Below, in pieces: positions 1 through 6,856 of a stretch of DNA of 12,400 nucleotides. Position 1 is the first letter of the stretch. Every line of letters begins with the position of its first letter. Source of the DNA: JAPLDA01 sp043783155 (GTDB lineage: Bacteria; Bacteroidota; Bacteroidia; AKYH767-A; 2013-40CM-41-45); contig JAYVZS010000072.1 in the NCBI GenBank assembly GCA_043783155.1, forward strand, positions 1 through 12,400, written 5' to 3'. The position numbers and the translations under genes are program-made. The notes beneath the pieces were generated by a model. That model searched no databases, was not told where the DNA came from, and saw only the letters and a program-made list of their open reading frames with translations.

Positions 1-1477
1 GTGAAGTAAAAAGCGCAACATGTTTCCAATCTTTCAGCGAGTTGTTAAACGCGGTGATGGTTTCGAGATCAAGATGATTGGTCGGCTCATCTAAAATCAA
101 ACAGTTTGCATTGGCAAGCATCATTCGCGAAACCATGCAACGGACCTTTTCGCCTCCGCTTAACACATTCGATTTTTTCATTACCTCTTCGCCGCTGAAC
201 AACATCTTGCCGAGGAAACCGCGAATGTTGGTTTCGTCTTTGTCCTTTGAAAATTGTCGCAGCCAGTCTATCAGGTTATCATCACCCGCAAAATATTTTG
301 AGTTATCATTCGGAAGATATGATCGTGTAATGGTGCTTCCCCATTTGTGTTCTCCTACATCCGGTTTTTCATGCCCCATGAGAATTTCAAAAAACATAGT
401 GATGGCGCTGTGCTCTTTCGAAAGTATCACCACCTTATCACCTTTCGTCATCGTGAAAGTGATGTTATTGAAATACGGTACTCCATCCGGGGCAGATTTA
501 GCAAGACCTTCCACGTTTAATATCTGATCACCACAATCGCGTTCAGGTTTGAAAATGATACCTGGATACTTGCGGGTTGAGGGTTGAATGTCATCAATCA
601 CTAATTTCTCCAATAATTTCTTACGGCTGGTTGCCTGTCTCGACTTAGAAGCATTCGCACTGAAGCGCTCCACAAATTCCTGCAATTCCTTTCGCTTGTC
701 TTCCACTTTTTTATTCTGATCCGAACGTTGACGCAACGCTAACTGGCTTGACTCGTACCAGAACGTGTAGTTACCGGTGTAAAGCTGAATCTTTCCGAAG
801 TCAATATCTGCAACATGTGTGCACACTGCATCAAGAAAGTGACGATCGTGAGATACAACAATTACAGTATTCTGAAAATCGGCTAAGAAATTTTCAAGCC
901 ATGTGATGGTTTCCACATCCAGATCATTGGTTGGCTCATCGAGCAATAATATTTCCGGATTGCCGAACAACGCCTGCGCAAGCAAAACACGCACTTTCTC
1001 TTTTCCGTTCAATTCGCCCATCAGTTTGTGATGAAAGTCCTCGGTTACGCCTAAACCACTCAGCATATTCGCTGCTTCACTTTCAGCGTTCCATCCTTCC
1101 ATCTCGGCAAACAAAGTTTCCAGCTCCCCTGCTCTTGCGCCGTCTTCATCACTGAAATTTGGTTTTGCGTAAATGGCTTCTTTTTCTTCCATCACTTTCC
1201 ACAACATTTTATTCCCCATCATCACCGTTTGTAAAACAGGATATATATCGAATGCAAAGTGATTCTGGCTGAGCACGCTCATGCGCTCGCCCGGCGTGAT
1301 AAAGATTTCGCCTGTCCCCGGATCAATTTCACCGGAAAGGATTTTCAAAAAAGTTGATTTGCCTGCGCCATTAGCACCGATTACTCCATAGCAATTGCCC
1401 GGAGTGAATTTCAGGTTGACTTCTTCAAACAATACACGCTTGCCATACCGCAAGGAAAGATTTGATACTGATAACAT
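1..1477 (-). CDS. ABC-F family ATPase, YbiT-like (3' end outside window)
   Basis: Soluble ribosome-associated ABC-F ATPase with two nucleotide-binding domains (NBDs) and no membrane segment; family members act on the ribosomal E site to modulate translation. The frame is open from ATG at 1477 to the window edge, giving 492 residues; YbiT-type proteins are about 530 residues, so roughly 40 are missing. NBD1 has Walker A at 34-42 (GANGAGKST), Walker B with DEP at 180-182 and a switch His at 210. A charged linker follows (about 236-318), including the RFSANASKSRQATSR stretch (271-285) typical of the YbiT group. NBD2 has a canonical signature LSGGE (439-443) and Walker B with DEPTNHLD (463-470). 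Oddities: the NBD2 P-loop position (353-361) reads SKEHSAITM, lacking the Gly-Lys-Ser/Thr core, and the NBD1 signature is LNGKE (156-160). The family call is strong; the precise role is not known from sequence. Confidence 0.95.
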   Translation of the reverse strand, partial: MLSVSNLSLRYGKRVLFEEVNLKFTPGNCYGVIGANGAGKSTFLKILSGEIDPGTGEIFITPGERMSVLSQNHFAFDIYPVLQTVMMGNKMLWKVMEEKEAIYAKPNFSDEDGARAGELETLFAEMEGWNAESEAANMLSGLGVTEDFHHKLMGELNGKEKVRVLLAQALFGNPEILLLDEPTNDLDVETITWLENFLADFQNTVIVVSHDRHFLDAVCTHVADIDFGKIQLYTGNYTFWYESSQLALRQRSDQNKKVEDKRKELQEFVERFSANASKSRQATSRKKLLEKLVIDDIQPSTRKYPGIIFKPERDCGDQILNVEGLAKSAPDGVPYFNNITFTMTKGDKVVILSKEHSAITMFFEILMGHEKPDVGEHKWGSTITRSYLPNDNSKYFAGDDNLIDWLRQFSKDKDETNIRGFLGKMLFSGEEVMKKSNVLSGGEKVRCMVSRMMLANANCLILDEPTNHLDLETITAFNNSLKDWKHVALFTS

Positions 1478-1498
1478 TTAACTGATTTTTTGGAGTTG

Positions 1499-1506
1499 CG
1501 AAGGTA
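1499..1506 (-). promoter_or_regulatory. possible -7 promoter box of the ABC-F gene
   Basis: On the minus strand this reads TACCTTCG, one base from the Bacteroidota -7 consensus TAnnTTTG, 21 bp before the ATG at 1477. No convincing -33 TTG lies at the usual distance, so this is only a candidate. Confidence 0.25.
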
Positions 1507-1660
1507 AGTCAAAAGTTTCAGTTTAGCAGCATAGCGGATACTCAGATTAAAGAAAACTGATAGCTAATTTTGAAAAATGATTCTGTACAAATGACCTTTT
1601 TATTTAAAGCAACTTCTAATGAATAAAAAGTAGCTTCGCAGTTCTTAATTCAATTTTTAG

Positions 1661-2680
1661 ATGAAAGCAATTTTTCTTGTACGAACCGGCAGCCCCGAAA
1701 AAGCATTTGAACTTCGAGAAACTGAAATTCCGCAATTTAAGGATAACGAAGTATTGATAAAAACAGAAGGCTTTGGGCTCAACTTCGCCGATATAGTAGC
1801 GCGTGAAGGAATGTACAAAGAAACTCCTCCGAAACCCTGTATCATTGGATATGATGTTGTTGGACGAATAACAGGGTGCGGAAACCAGGTGACGAATTTA
1901 AAAATCGGAGATCGTGTAGCAGCACTTACACGTTTTGGCGGGTATGCGGAATACGCGGCCACAGATGCAAATGCTGCGGTGATTATTCCTGATTCTTTGA
2001 CCATAGCAGTAGCGAGTTCTCTTGCAACACAATTTTGCACAGCATATTACAGTGCAGCTATGGCAGCTAATTTAAGGGATGGAGAAAAAGTAATTGTTCA
2101 CTCAGCGGCAGGTGGTGTAGGCAATGCCTTACTTCAATATGCTATGCACAAAAAATGCGAAGTCATTGCAACAACAAGCTCATCTTCAAAAGTTGGTTTC
2201 CTGAAACAACAAGGCGCCATACATGTCATCAATACTTCGGATCAAAATTTTTATGAGGTGGTTAAGAAGATTACACAAGGCAATTATGTGGATGTTATTT
2301 TTGACGCCCTCGGCGGAAGTTTCGTCAGCAAAGGAATAAAACTGCTTGCACCCGGAGGAAGAATCGTTTGTTATGGTGCTTCGCAAATGACAGGGACTAA
2401 TTTATTCAACAAAATAAAAACCGCTTTCCAGTTTGGCTTCTATCACCCCGCACAGTTTATGATGTCTTCAAAATCTCTCATCGGTGTTAACATGCTTCAG
2501 ATTGCAGATAAACGGCCCTTTATCATTCAAGAGTGCCTTCAGCATGTGATTGAATTATTTAAGGCAGGAATATTTGTTCCATTGGAGGGTACTCTTTTTA
2601 ACGCAACTGAAATAGCAACGGCTCATCGTTTTCTCCAGGAAAAAAAATCGAAGGGAAAAGTCGCGCTAACGTGGCAATAG
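1661..2680 (+). CDS. VAT-1/quinone-oxidoreductase-like MDR dehydrogenase
   Basis: Cytosolic medium-chain dehydrogenase/reductase of 339 residues, the usual length. The N-terminal GroES-like domain carries GLNFADI (39-45), typical of the quinone oxidoreductase branch. The Rossmann domain has the NADPH-binding motif AAGGVG (149-154) preceded by VIVHS, and DALGGS (215-220). The C-terminal half (PGGRIVCYG, then a long segment rich in Phe/Lys, and a closing KSKGKVALTW) resembles animal VAT-1 more than compact bacterial Qor proteins. I see no structural-zinc cysteine cluster, as expected for this zinc-independent branch. Likely reaction: NADPH-dependent reduction of a quinone or an activated alkene/carbonyl; the substrate cannot be read from sequence. 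It is divergent from the ABC-F gene and followed by a 152-bp gap, so probably transcribed alone. The ATG at 1661 gives the canonical MKAIFLVRTG start. Confidence 0.9.
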   Translation: MKAIFLVRTGSPEKAFELRETEIPQFKDNEVLIKTEGFGLNFADIVAREGMYKETPPKPCIIGYDVVGRITGCGNQVTNLKIGDRVAALTRFGGYAEYAATDANAAVIIPDSLTIAVASSLATQFCTAYYSAAMAANLRDGEKVIVHSAAGGVGNALLQYAMHKKCEVIATTSSSSKVGFLKQQGAIHVINTSDQNFYEVVKKITQGNYVDVIFDALGGSFVSKGIKLLAPGGRIVCYGASQMTGTNLFNKIKTAFQFGFYHPAQFMMSSKSLIGVNMLQIADKRPFIIQECLQHVIELFKAGIFVPLEGTLFNATEIATAHRFLQEKKSKGKVALTWQ

Positions 2681-2732
2681 TAAAAAATGTTCCGCATTCT
2701 CTTTCTACGGCGAAGGTGAATGGTCATTTTTT

Positions 2733-2740
2733 TACCTTTG
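2733..2740 (+). promoter_or_regulatory. possible -7 promoter box before the 2833-3763 gene pair
   Basis: TACCTTTG is an exact match to the Bacteroidota -7 consensus TAnnTTTG, in the gap after the MDR gene. It would give a leader of roughly 85-90 nt before ATG 2833. A second, weaker box (TACCTTAA, 2813-2820) lies nearer the ATG. No clear -33 element accompanies either, so which is used is open. Confidence 0.3.
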
Positions 2741-2832
2741 TCATGAAAACACTTCTGTTGTTTTACCATTTAAAGTTTCCCGGTTGACGGCAAATGATTA
2801 TTTATAAAATCTTACCTTAATCTCTCACTACT

Positions 2833-3225
2833 ATGAAACGAATTCTCATTCTTCTTTTATTGAGTACCAGTTTTTCACTGTCGTATGGGCAATACGACAA
2901 AAATAAACTGACAACTATCTTAACCAATGGCACCACGAAAGCATGGTCGGTAAAAGGCGTGAACACCAACCCTCCTGAAAAATCGATGACTTTTAACATC
3001 AACATGAGCGCGCAGTTACAAAAAGACGATGGAAAAGGAGGAACTGTTTCGCAGTCGGAGAAATGGTCTATCTCTACGAAAGATAATATCCGTTGGTTTA
3101 TCACACTCGGCAGTCAGCAATATGAATTAGTGATAAGCTATTTAAAAAACGGGAGCCAATACATTAAGCTAACACATCCGGCTGGCGCTGACAAATATGA
3201 AATCAGTCTCTTTCCATTAAAATAA
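2833..3225 (+). CDS. small secreted protein of unknown function
   Basis: 130 residues; family not recognised. The N-terminus is a clear Sec signal peptide: MKR, a leucine/isoleucine core (4-10), and a likely cleavage near SYGQ (17-20). There is no lipobox cysteine, and the mature part has no cysteine at all. The mature part of about 110 residues is rich in alternating hydrophobic/polar stretches (AWSVKGV at 37-43, EKWSISTKDNIRWFITLG at 76-93, YELVISYL at 97-104, KYEISLFPLK at 121-130), which suggests an all-beta fold, possibly lipocalin-like; that fold guess is inference. It was preferred to the opposite-strand frame because of the signal peptide and the linked downstream gene. The stop is separated from the next ATG by one base, so the two genes are very probably co-transcribed and translationally coupled. 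Confidence 0.8.
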   Translation: MKRILILLLLSTSFSLSYGQYDKNKLTTILTNGTTKAWSVKGVNTNPPEKSMTFNINMSAQLQKDDGKGGTVSQSEKWSISTKDNIRWFITLGSQQYELVISYLKNGSQYIKLTHPAGADKYEISLFPLK

Positions 3226-3226
3226 T

Positions 3227-3763
3227 ATGAACGCATCAAAACTCGAAAAATTTCTTGCTACGTTCGGGCCACTCGTTGGTTTTATCCTTACCGCTGCGGG
3301 ATTGATAATATCCGCTTCTAATTTCTCGAAAGACCAGAAAAGCAAATCTGCATTGGAATTTAAAAGAGATTTCTGGACCAAGCAATCAGAGATTTATCTA
3401 AAAACTTCACAGGCGATTGGAAATATATGCGCCGAGATCAACAAAACAGATCCGGAAGATTTTGATTCCGGCAATTTCACGAAATCGAAAGCCGAGTTCC
3501 AGTCTTTGTATTGGGGAGAAATGAATTTCGTGCAGGATTCCATTGTGATCAGTGATATGAAGTCCTTTGATCAATACATCAGCGATTTCAATCCAAAGAT
3601 CACCGATGTGGACTATCGTCAGACACTGATCAAACTTGGAAATAAAATAATTGTTACCTGCCGGAATTCTTACATGCGATCGTTTGACAACCTTCAACTT
3701 GAAACACCCAAGAACGATACAGCCACACGTGTTGTTGTAAAAGACAGTTCAGGACATTTATAA
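3227..3763 (+). CDS. membrane-anchored protein of unknown function
   Basis: 178 residues with one N-terminal transmembrane helix (about 13-31, GPLVGFILTAAGLIISA) after a short positively charged start, then a soluble domain of about 145 residues. The soluble part is predicted mostly helical, with FKRDFWTKQSEIYLKTSQAIGN (45-66) followed by FQSLYWGEMNFVQD (91-104) and SFDQYISDF (113-121). A W-x-x-Q-x-x-x-Y-x-x-x-S helix followed by LYWG-x-M and V-x-D resembles a set of uncharacterised short membrane proteins found in many bacteria; I know of no assigned function. No catalytic motif is visible. The gene starts one base after the stop of the secreted-protein gene and ends 19 bp before the convergent SDR gene, so it is the last gene of a two-gene unit. 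Confidence 0.8.
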   Translation: MNASKLEKFLATFGPLVGFILTAAGLIISASNFSKDQKSKSALEFKRDFWTKQSEIYLKTSQAIGNICAEINKTDPEDFDSGNFTKSKAEFQSLYWGEMNFVQDSIVISDMKSFDQYISDFNPKITDVDYRQTLIKLGNKIIVTCRNSYMRSFDNLQLETPKNDTATRVVVKDSSGHL

Positions 3764-3782
3764 TTTTCAAAGACACTAACCG

Positions 3783-4505
3783 TTATGGCGTGGAAACAGA
3801 AACCGGAATTATTTTTCCGTTGAAAAATTTTTGTCCCTCAAGTGCAAACTCCGCGATGTAAGCAGCCATTTCTAATGTGGTTGAAGATGCGATGAACGAA
3901 GGAAAAGCGGTTGAAAACATTTCTGTTTGTACAGAACCCAGACAAAGACAATTCACAGCGATGTTCCGGTCTTTCAATTCTTCGGCAAGACATTCCGTTA
4001 TGCCGACGAGTGCTGCCTTGCTTGAACTGTATGCGGAAAGTCCTTTGAATTTTACACTTCCCTGGAAACCTCCCATGCTGCTGATGTTTACAATGTGATT
4101 CTTCCTTCTGTCTTTATCAACTGAAAAAAGCAGCGGAAGCAATTGCTTAATCATATTTACTGCACCGAAAACATTTGTCGCATATACATCGGTCCAGTCT
4201 TTCAATGACAAATTTTCAAATGGTTTGTTGATCAGAAGCCCGGCATTGTTAATCAGAATATGAATCTGCCCGCAAGTTGATTTTATCTCTTCGGTTATTT
4301 TAATTACAGACTGTTCGTTTGAAATATCTCCGGCAATCACCATCAATTTAGACTGCGGATACGTCAAGATTGATTCCGCTTTCAACTGATCCAGTTTTTC
4401 TTTGCTCCTTGACACAACGATCACTTTGTTTGCAGGGTTCGCTGATAATACTAAAGCTATCTGGTAACCTATGCCGCTGCTTGCGCCGGTAATAACAATG
4501 TTCAT
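3783..4505 (-). CDS. short-chain dehydrogenase/reductase (SDR)
   Basis: Cytosolic classical SDR of 240 residues, close to the usual 250. It shows the dinucleotide-binding motif TGASSGIG (6-13), NNAG (86-89) and a complete catalytic tetrad inferred from spacing: Asn111, Ser143 (in NISS), Tyr159 and Lys163 (YSSSK). VVSRS (30-34) after the second beta strand, with its Arg, fits NADP(H) preference better than NAD(H), though this is only a tendency. The reaction is oxidation/reduction of a hydroxyl/carbonyl group; the substrate is not predictable. The gene is convergent with the gene ending at 3763 and divergent from the beta-barrel gene, so it is probably monocistronic. The ATG at 4505 places the first strand and glycine motif directly at the N-terminus, as expected. 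Confidence 0.93.
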   Translation of the reverse strand: MNIVITGASSGIGYQIALVLSANPANKVIVVSRSKEKLDQLKAESILTYPQSKLMVIAGDISNEQSVIKITEEIKSTCGQIHILINNAGLLINKPFENLSLKDWTDVYATNVFGAVNMIKQLLPLLFSVDKDRRKNHIVNISSMGGFQGSVKFKGLSAYSSSKAALVGITECLAEELKDRNIAVNCLCLGSVQTEMFSTAFPSFIASSTTLEMAAYIAEFALEGQKFFNGKIIPVSVSTP

Positions 4506-4575
4506 AGTGAATTTAATTAGTGGTTGTTCTAAACTCTGACAAAATAAACAAAATGTTCTTTACCGATTCAACGGG

Positions 4576-4607
4576 TTGGATTTCTATTGAACAGTTTCTT
4601 AACTTTA
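4576..4607 (+). promoter_or_regulatory. candidate promoter of the beta-barrel gene
   Basis: A TTG (4576-4578) and TAACTTTA (4600-4607) are separated by 21 bp, resembling the Bacteroidota -33 TTG / -7 TAnnTTTG arrangement with one mismatch in the -7 box. It lies 17 bp before ATG 4625. This placement argues that translation starts at 4625 and not at an upstream in-frame ATG at 4520. Confidence 0.4.
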
Positions 4608-4624
4608 CCACTCAAATAAAAAAA

Positions 4625-5173
4625 ATGAAGCGGATACTAAACATACTTTTAATCTTACTTCCCGGGTTTATCCTGTTTTCAGAAGCATCTGCCCAGGCGC
4701 CTTCAATGAAGGAAGATTTCTGGGACAAGGTTTATTTCGGAGGTAACTTCGGATTACAATTCGGGAATCAAACCGTGATAGACATAAATCCCTTGATCGG
4801 CTACCGCCTCACAGATAAGTTGTCGGTAGGCACAAGCATCACGTACATTTATTACAAAGTAACAGATCCGTATAACATCTATCCTACTTATTCAACTAAT
4901 ATTTATGGGGCAAGTCTTTTTACACGCTACTTTCTCCTCGAAAATATTTTTGCTCATGTGGAAGGAGAAGTGCTGAATCTTGAGGTGCCCAATTATTTTC
5001 TCCATCGTTATGAGAGGCAAAATGTGTTCGGGTTTTATGTGGGAGGCGGATACCGGCAGGAAATAGGAGATCGTTCATCTCTCAATATCATGCTTTTGTA
5101 TAACCTGAACCAGGACCGCAATTCGCCTTATCAGAATCCGATTATCAGGATCGGATTTGGATTCGGAATATAA
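4625..5173 (+). CDS. small outer-membrane beta-barrel-like protein
   Basis: 182 residues from ATG 4625. An in-frame ATG at 4520 would add 35 residues before the signal peptide and would put the start upstream of the candidate promoter, so 4625 is preferred. Signal peptide: MKR, hydrophobic core 4-18, and AxA-type site EASA|QAP (cleavage after about residue 23). The mature part alternates aromatic/glycine strands with short loops: VYFGGNFGLQFG (36-47), INPLIGYRL (54-62), LSVGTSITYIYYKV (66-79), YGASLFTRYFLL (94-105), IFAHVEGEVLNLEV (108-121), FGFYVGGGYRQEIG (135-148), LNIMLLYNL (153-161) and a closing IIRIGFGFGI (173-182). That is about eight strands, fitting a small OmpA/OmpW-size barrel. No enzymatic motif is seen. 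It ends 7 bp from the convergent glycosyltransferase-like gene. The barrel call is by pattern and the function is unknown. Confidence 0.82.
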   Translation: MKRILNILLILLPGFILFSEASAQAPSMKEDFWDKVYFGGNFGLQFGNQTVIDINPLIGYRLTDKLSVGTSITYIYYKVTDPYNIYPTYSTNIYGASLFTRYFLLENIFAHVEGEVLNLEVPNYFLHRYERQNVFGFYVGGGYRQEIGDRSSLNIMLLYNLNQDRNSPYQNPIIRIGFGFGI

Positions 5174-5180
5174 AATTATT

Positions 5181-6599
5181 TCAGTCGCTGACTTTAATAA
5201 ACGGAAGAGCTCCAAATGTTTTTATATCGAATCCGTATTTTATCATGTTGAAATAATCCTGCTGAGGTAAATAATAAATTTCGTAACCCTGCTCGATACG
5301 TTTCAAAAGATTTTCGCGGCTTTCATAATCTGTAAACTCCAGCATTTTTTTTGACGAATCTGTTTGCGCAATCGCGACCTGTGTGTACCATCGCCCGCAG
5401 ATGAACAATGTTTTTTTATGAATCGTATCAAGCGCATGAAGAAATCGATCAGAAAAATTCAATGCATTTACCCTTTGCGACTGGTATGAAATCACAGGAC
5501 CTTTCGCAGGATCAAATACGAGATCTTCGCCGGAAGCATGAAAGTTTATAGCGAGAAATGACTGAGAGGGCGCATCCGTTTTTTCGGCAGGAGCGACAGA
5601 GGCAAAGAAGGGCGCCACAATTAAAGTAACTGCGAAAAAAGTAAATGCGCGGTCGTACAGGTATTTCCCGAAAACCAGTATCACAAACGGAACGATGGGA
5701 ATGAGGTATCCCGCTTCCATTGGTAATTTCAGGAATGCGATAATGTAAAGATCGATGGCGATGAGCCAGGCAATCACATATTTCTCATTAACTGCCCTGG
5801 GAAATAAATATTTCCTGAATTTCGGTTTCGCAGGAATCAAAAGCAGACAGGTCGCAATTATTAACCCGATAGAACCAACCACTCCCCACACTTCAACTGA
5901 CAGTTTAAAGAGCACTTTCAGGATGGGTGGATACGGAACATCGAAGTAGGTAAAGAACTCACTACCGTATTTGAGAAAAACAGGCAGAAATAACAATCCA
6001 CCAACCACACATGAAGATAGAACAAGTTTTAAAATGCGTATGATATTTTTCTTCGCGCCGTCCGTCTGCGAAATCATAATGGCAAATGGTAACAACATGG
6101 CGCCGGAAGTAATGCGGCATCCGATGGCAATCCCCAGAAACAATCCGGCGAGTGCGGGTTTCACTTTCACAACAAAATACAATGCAATCAGGATAAAAGC
6201 GAGCGCCCATGTATAATCAATGCAGGTAGTTGAATGAATATATATGACAGGAACAGCAGCGAGCGCGAAGCTGGCGAGAAAGACATCTTTGAAACGTAAC
6301 GCTTTTAATGTGTAGGCAAAAAATAAAAAACCTACCGTGCTGATAATCGTTGATAGTAAATTCAACGCGACGTAACCACCGTTGTAAAAAAGAGAACAAA
6401 TGAACTCATGAACCGGGTAGCCCGGAAAACGTGACACTTCATAGACTCCGGATTCAGAAATATGCTTTGCTGTAATCGCTACTTCCCAGCAATCGGGATC
6501 CAGTCCATATCCTGAAAAAAGAAACGGAACCCTGGAAAGAAGCACCACTGCTACAAAAGCAATGTATTGGGAGGATTCGTTTTTAAATATTTTTTTCAC
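5181..6599 (-). CDS. multi-pass membrane protein, GT-C glycosyltransferase-like
   Basis: 472 residues. A first transmembrane helix (about 11-29) is followed by a loop with an acidic pair, GYGLDPDCWEVA (30-41; Asp34 and Asp36), then SRFPGYPVHEF (56-66) and about nine to ten further hydrophobic helices up to about residue 335. An early extracytoplasmic acidic motif followed by many helices is the layout of GT-C enzymes (GT39/ArnT type), which move sugars from a polyprenyl-phosphate donor on the periplasmic side of the inner membrane. Asp128 in CIDYTWAL is another candidate functional residue. The last ~130 residues (340-472) look soluble, unlike many members. It is flanked by a convergent beta-barrel gene and a 257-bp gap, so it has no obvious operon partner to suggest donor or acceptor. 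The membrane topology is clear; the glycosyltransferase assignment is moderate. Confidence 0.75.
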   Translation of the reverse strand: MKKIFKNESSQYIAFVAVVLLSRVPFLFSGYGLDPDCWEVAITAKHISESGVYEVSRFPGYPVHEFICSLFYNGGYVALNLLSTIISTVGFLFFAYTLKALRFKDVFLASFALAAVPVIYIHSTTCIDYTWALAFILIALYFVVKVKPALAGLFLGIAIGCRITSGAMLLPFAIMISQTDGAKKNIIRILKLVLSSCVVGGLLFLPVFLKYGSEFFTYFDVPYPPILKVLFKLSVEVWGVVGSIGLIIATCLLLIPAKPKFRKYLFPRAVNEKYVIAWLIAIDLYIIAFLKLPMEAGYLIPIVPFVILVFGKYLYDRAFTFFAVTLIVAPFFASVAPAEKTDAPSQSFLAINFHASGEDLVFDPAKGPVISYQSQRVNALNFSDRFLHALDTIHKKTLFICGRWYTQVAIAQTDSSKKMLEFTDYESRENLLKRIEQGYEIYYLPQQDYFNMIKYGFDIKTFGALPFIKVSD

Positions 6600-6856
6600 G
6601 TTAAATTAAAAATTTACTATGCGCCCGTTTGTTACTACGATTCATTGATTTCGAAAATAATCTACCGGGATGGTAATCGTGAATCCGACCCATCTTTATT
6701 TCTTCCCTAAAATGATCAAGTAATTTTTATGTCCCTGATATTAGAAATCAGTTTTATTTCTTCCTTTCAAATATCCTCCAATAATTATTTTCACACAAAA
6801 AAAATTAACATTGTTATACCAAACGGTTGGTGAGGTTGGTGAACAAACGATAATTG
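6600..6856. other. 257-bp AT-rich intergenic gap
   Basis: Both flanking genes are on the minus strand; this is the longest stretch without a gene. It should hold the promoter of the GT-C-like gene and the terminator of mtgA. On the minus strand TATTTTCG (6652-6659) is one base from the -7 consensus, without a clear -33 partner. I see no RNA gene, ORF or repeat array in it. Confidence 0.6.
6797..6831 (-). terminator. weak candidate terminator after mtgA
   Basis: Reading the minus strand downstream of the mtgA stop, ACCAA-CCGT-TTGGT (6831-6818) forms a short 5-bp hairpin. It is followed 13 nt later by eight T residues (6804-6797). The stem is short and not adjacent to the T run, so this is a weak candidate. 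Confidence 0.22.

Noticed and set aside
78..1155. Plus-strand open frames opposite the ABC-F gene (78-527 and 931-1155)
   Set aside because: They lie entirely opposite a strongly conserved ABC-F coding frame and have no recognisable domain or signal.
1657..2040. Minus-strand 127-codon frame opposite the MDR gene
   Set aside because: The opposite strand encodes the conserved MDR N-terminal domain; this frame has no recognisable features.
4520..4624. 35-residue N-terminal extension of the beta-barrel protein from ATG 4520
   Set aside because: It would bury the signal peptide inside the protein and begins upstream of the candidate promoter; ATG 4625 starts directly with the signal sequence.
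6735..6755. Plus-strand hairpin CTGAT...ATCAG followed by T residues in the 6600-6856 gap
   Set aside because: The stem is only 5 AT-rich base pairs and no plus-strand gene ends nearby to be terminated.
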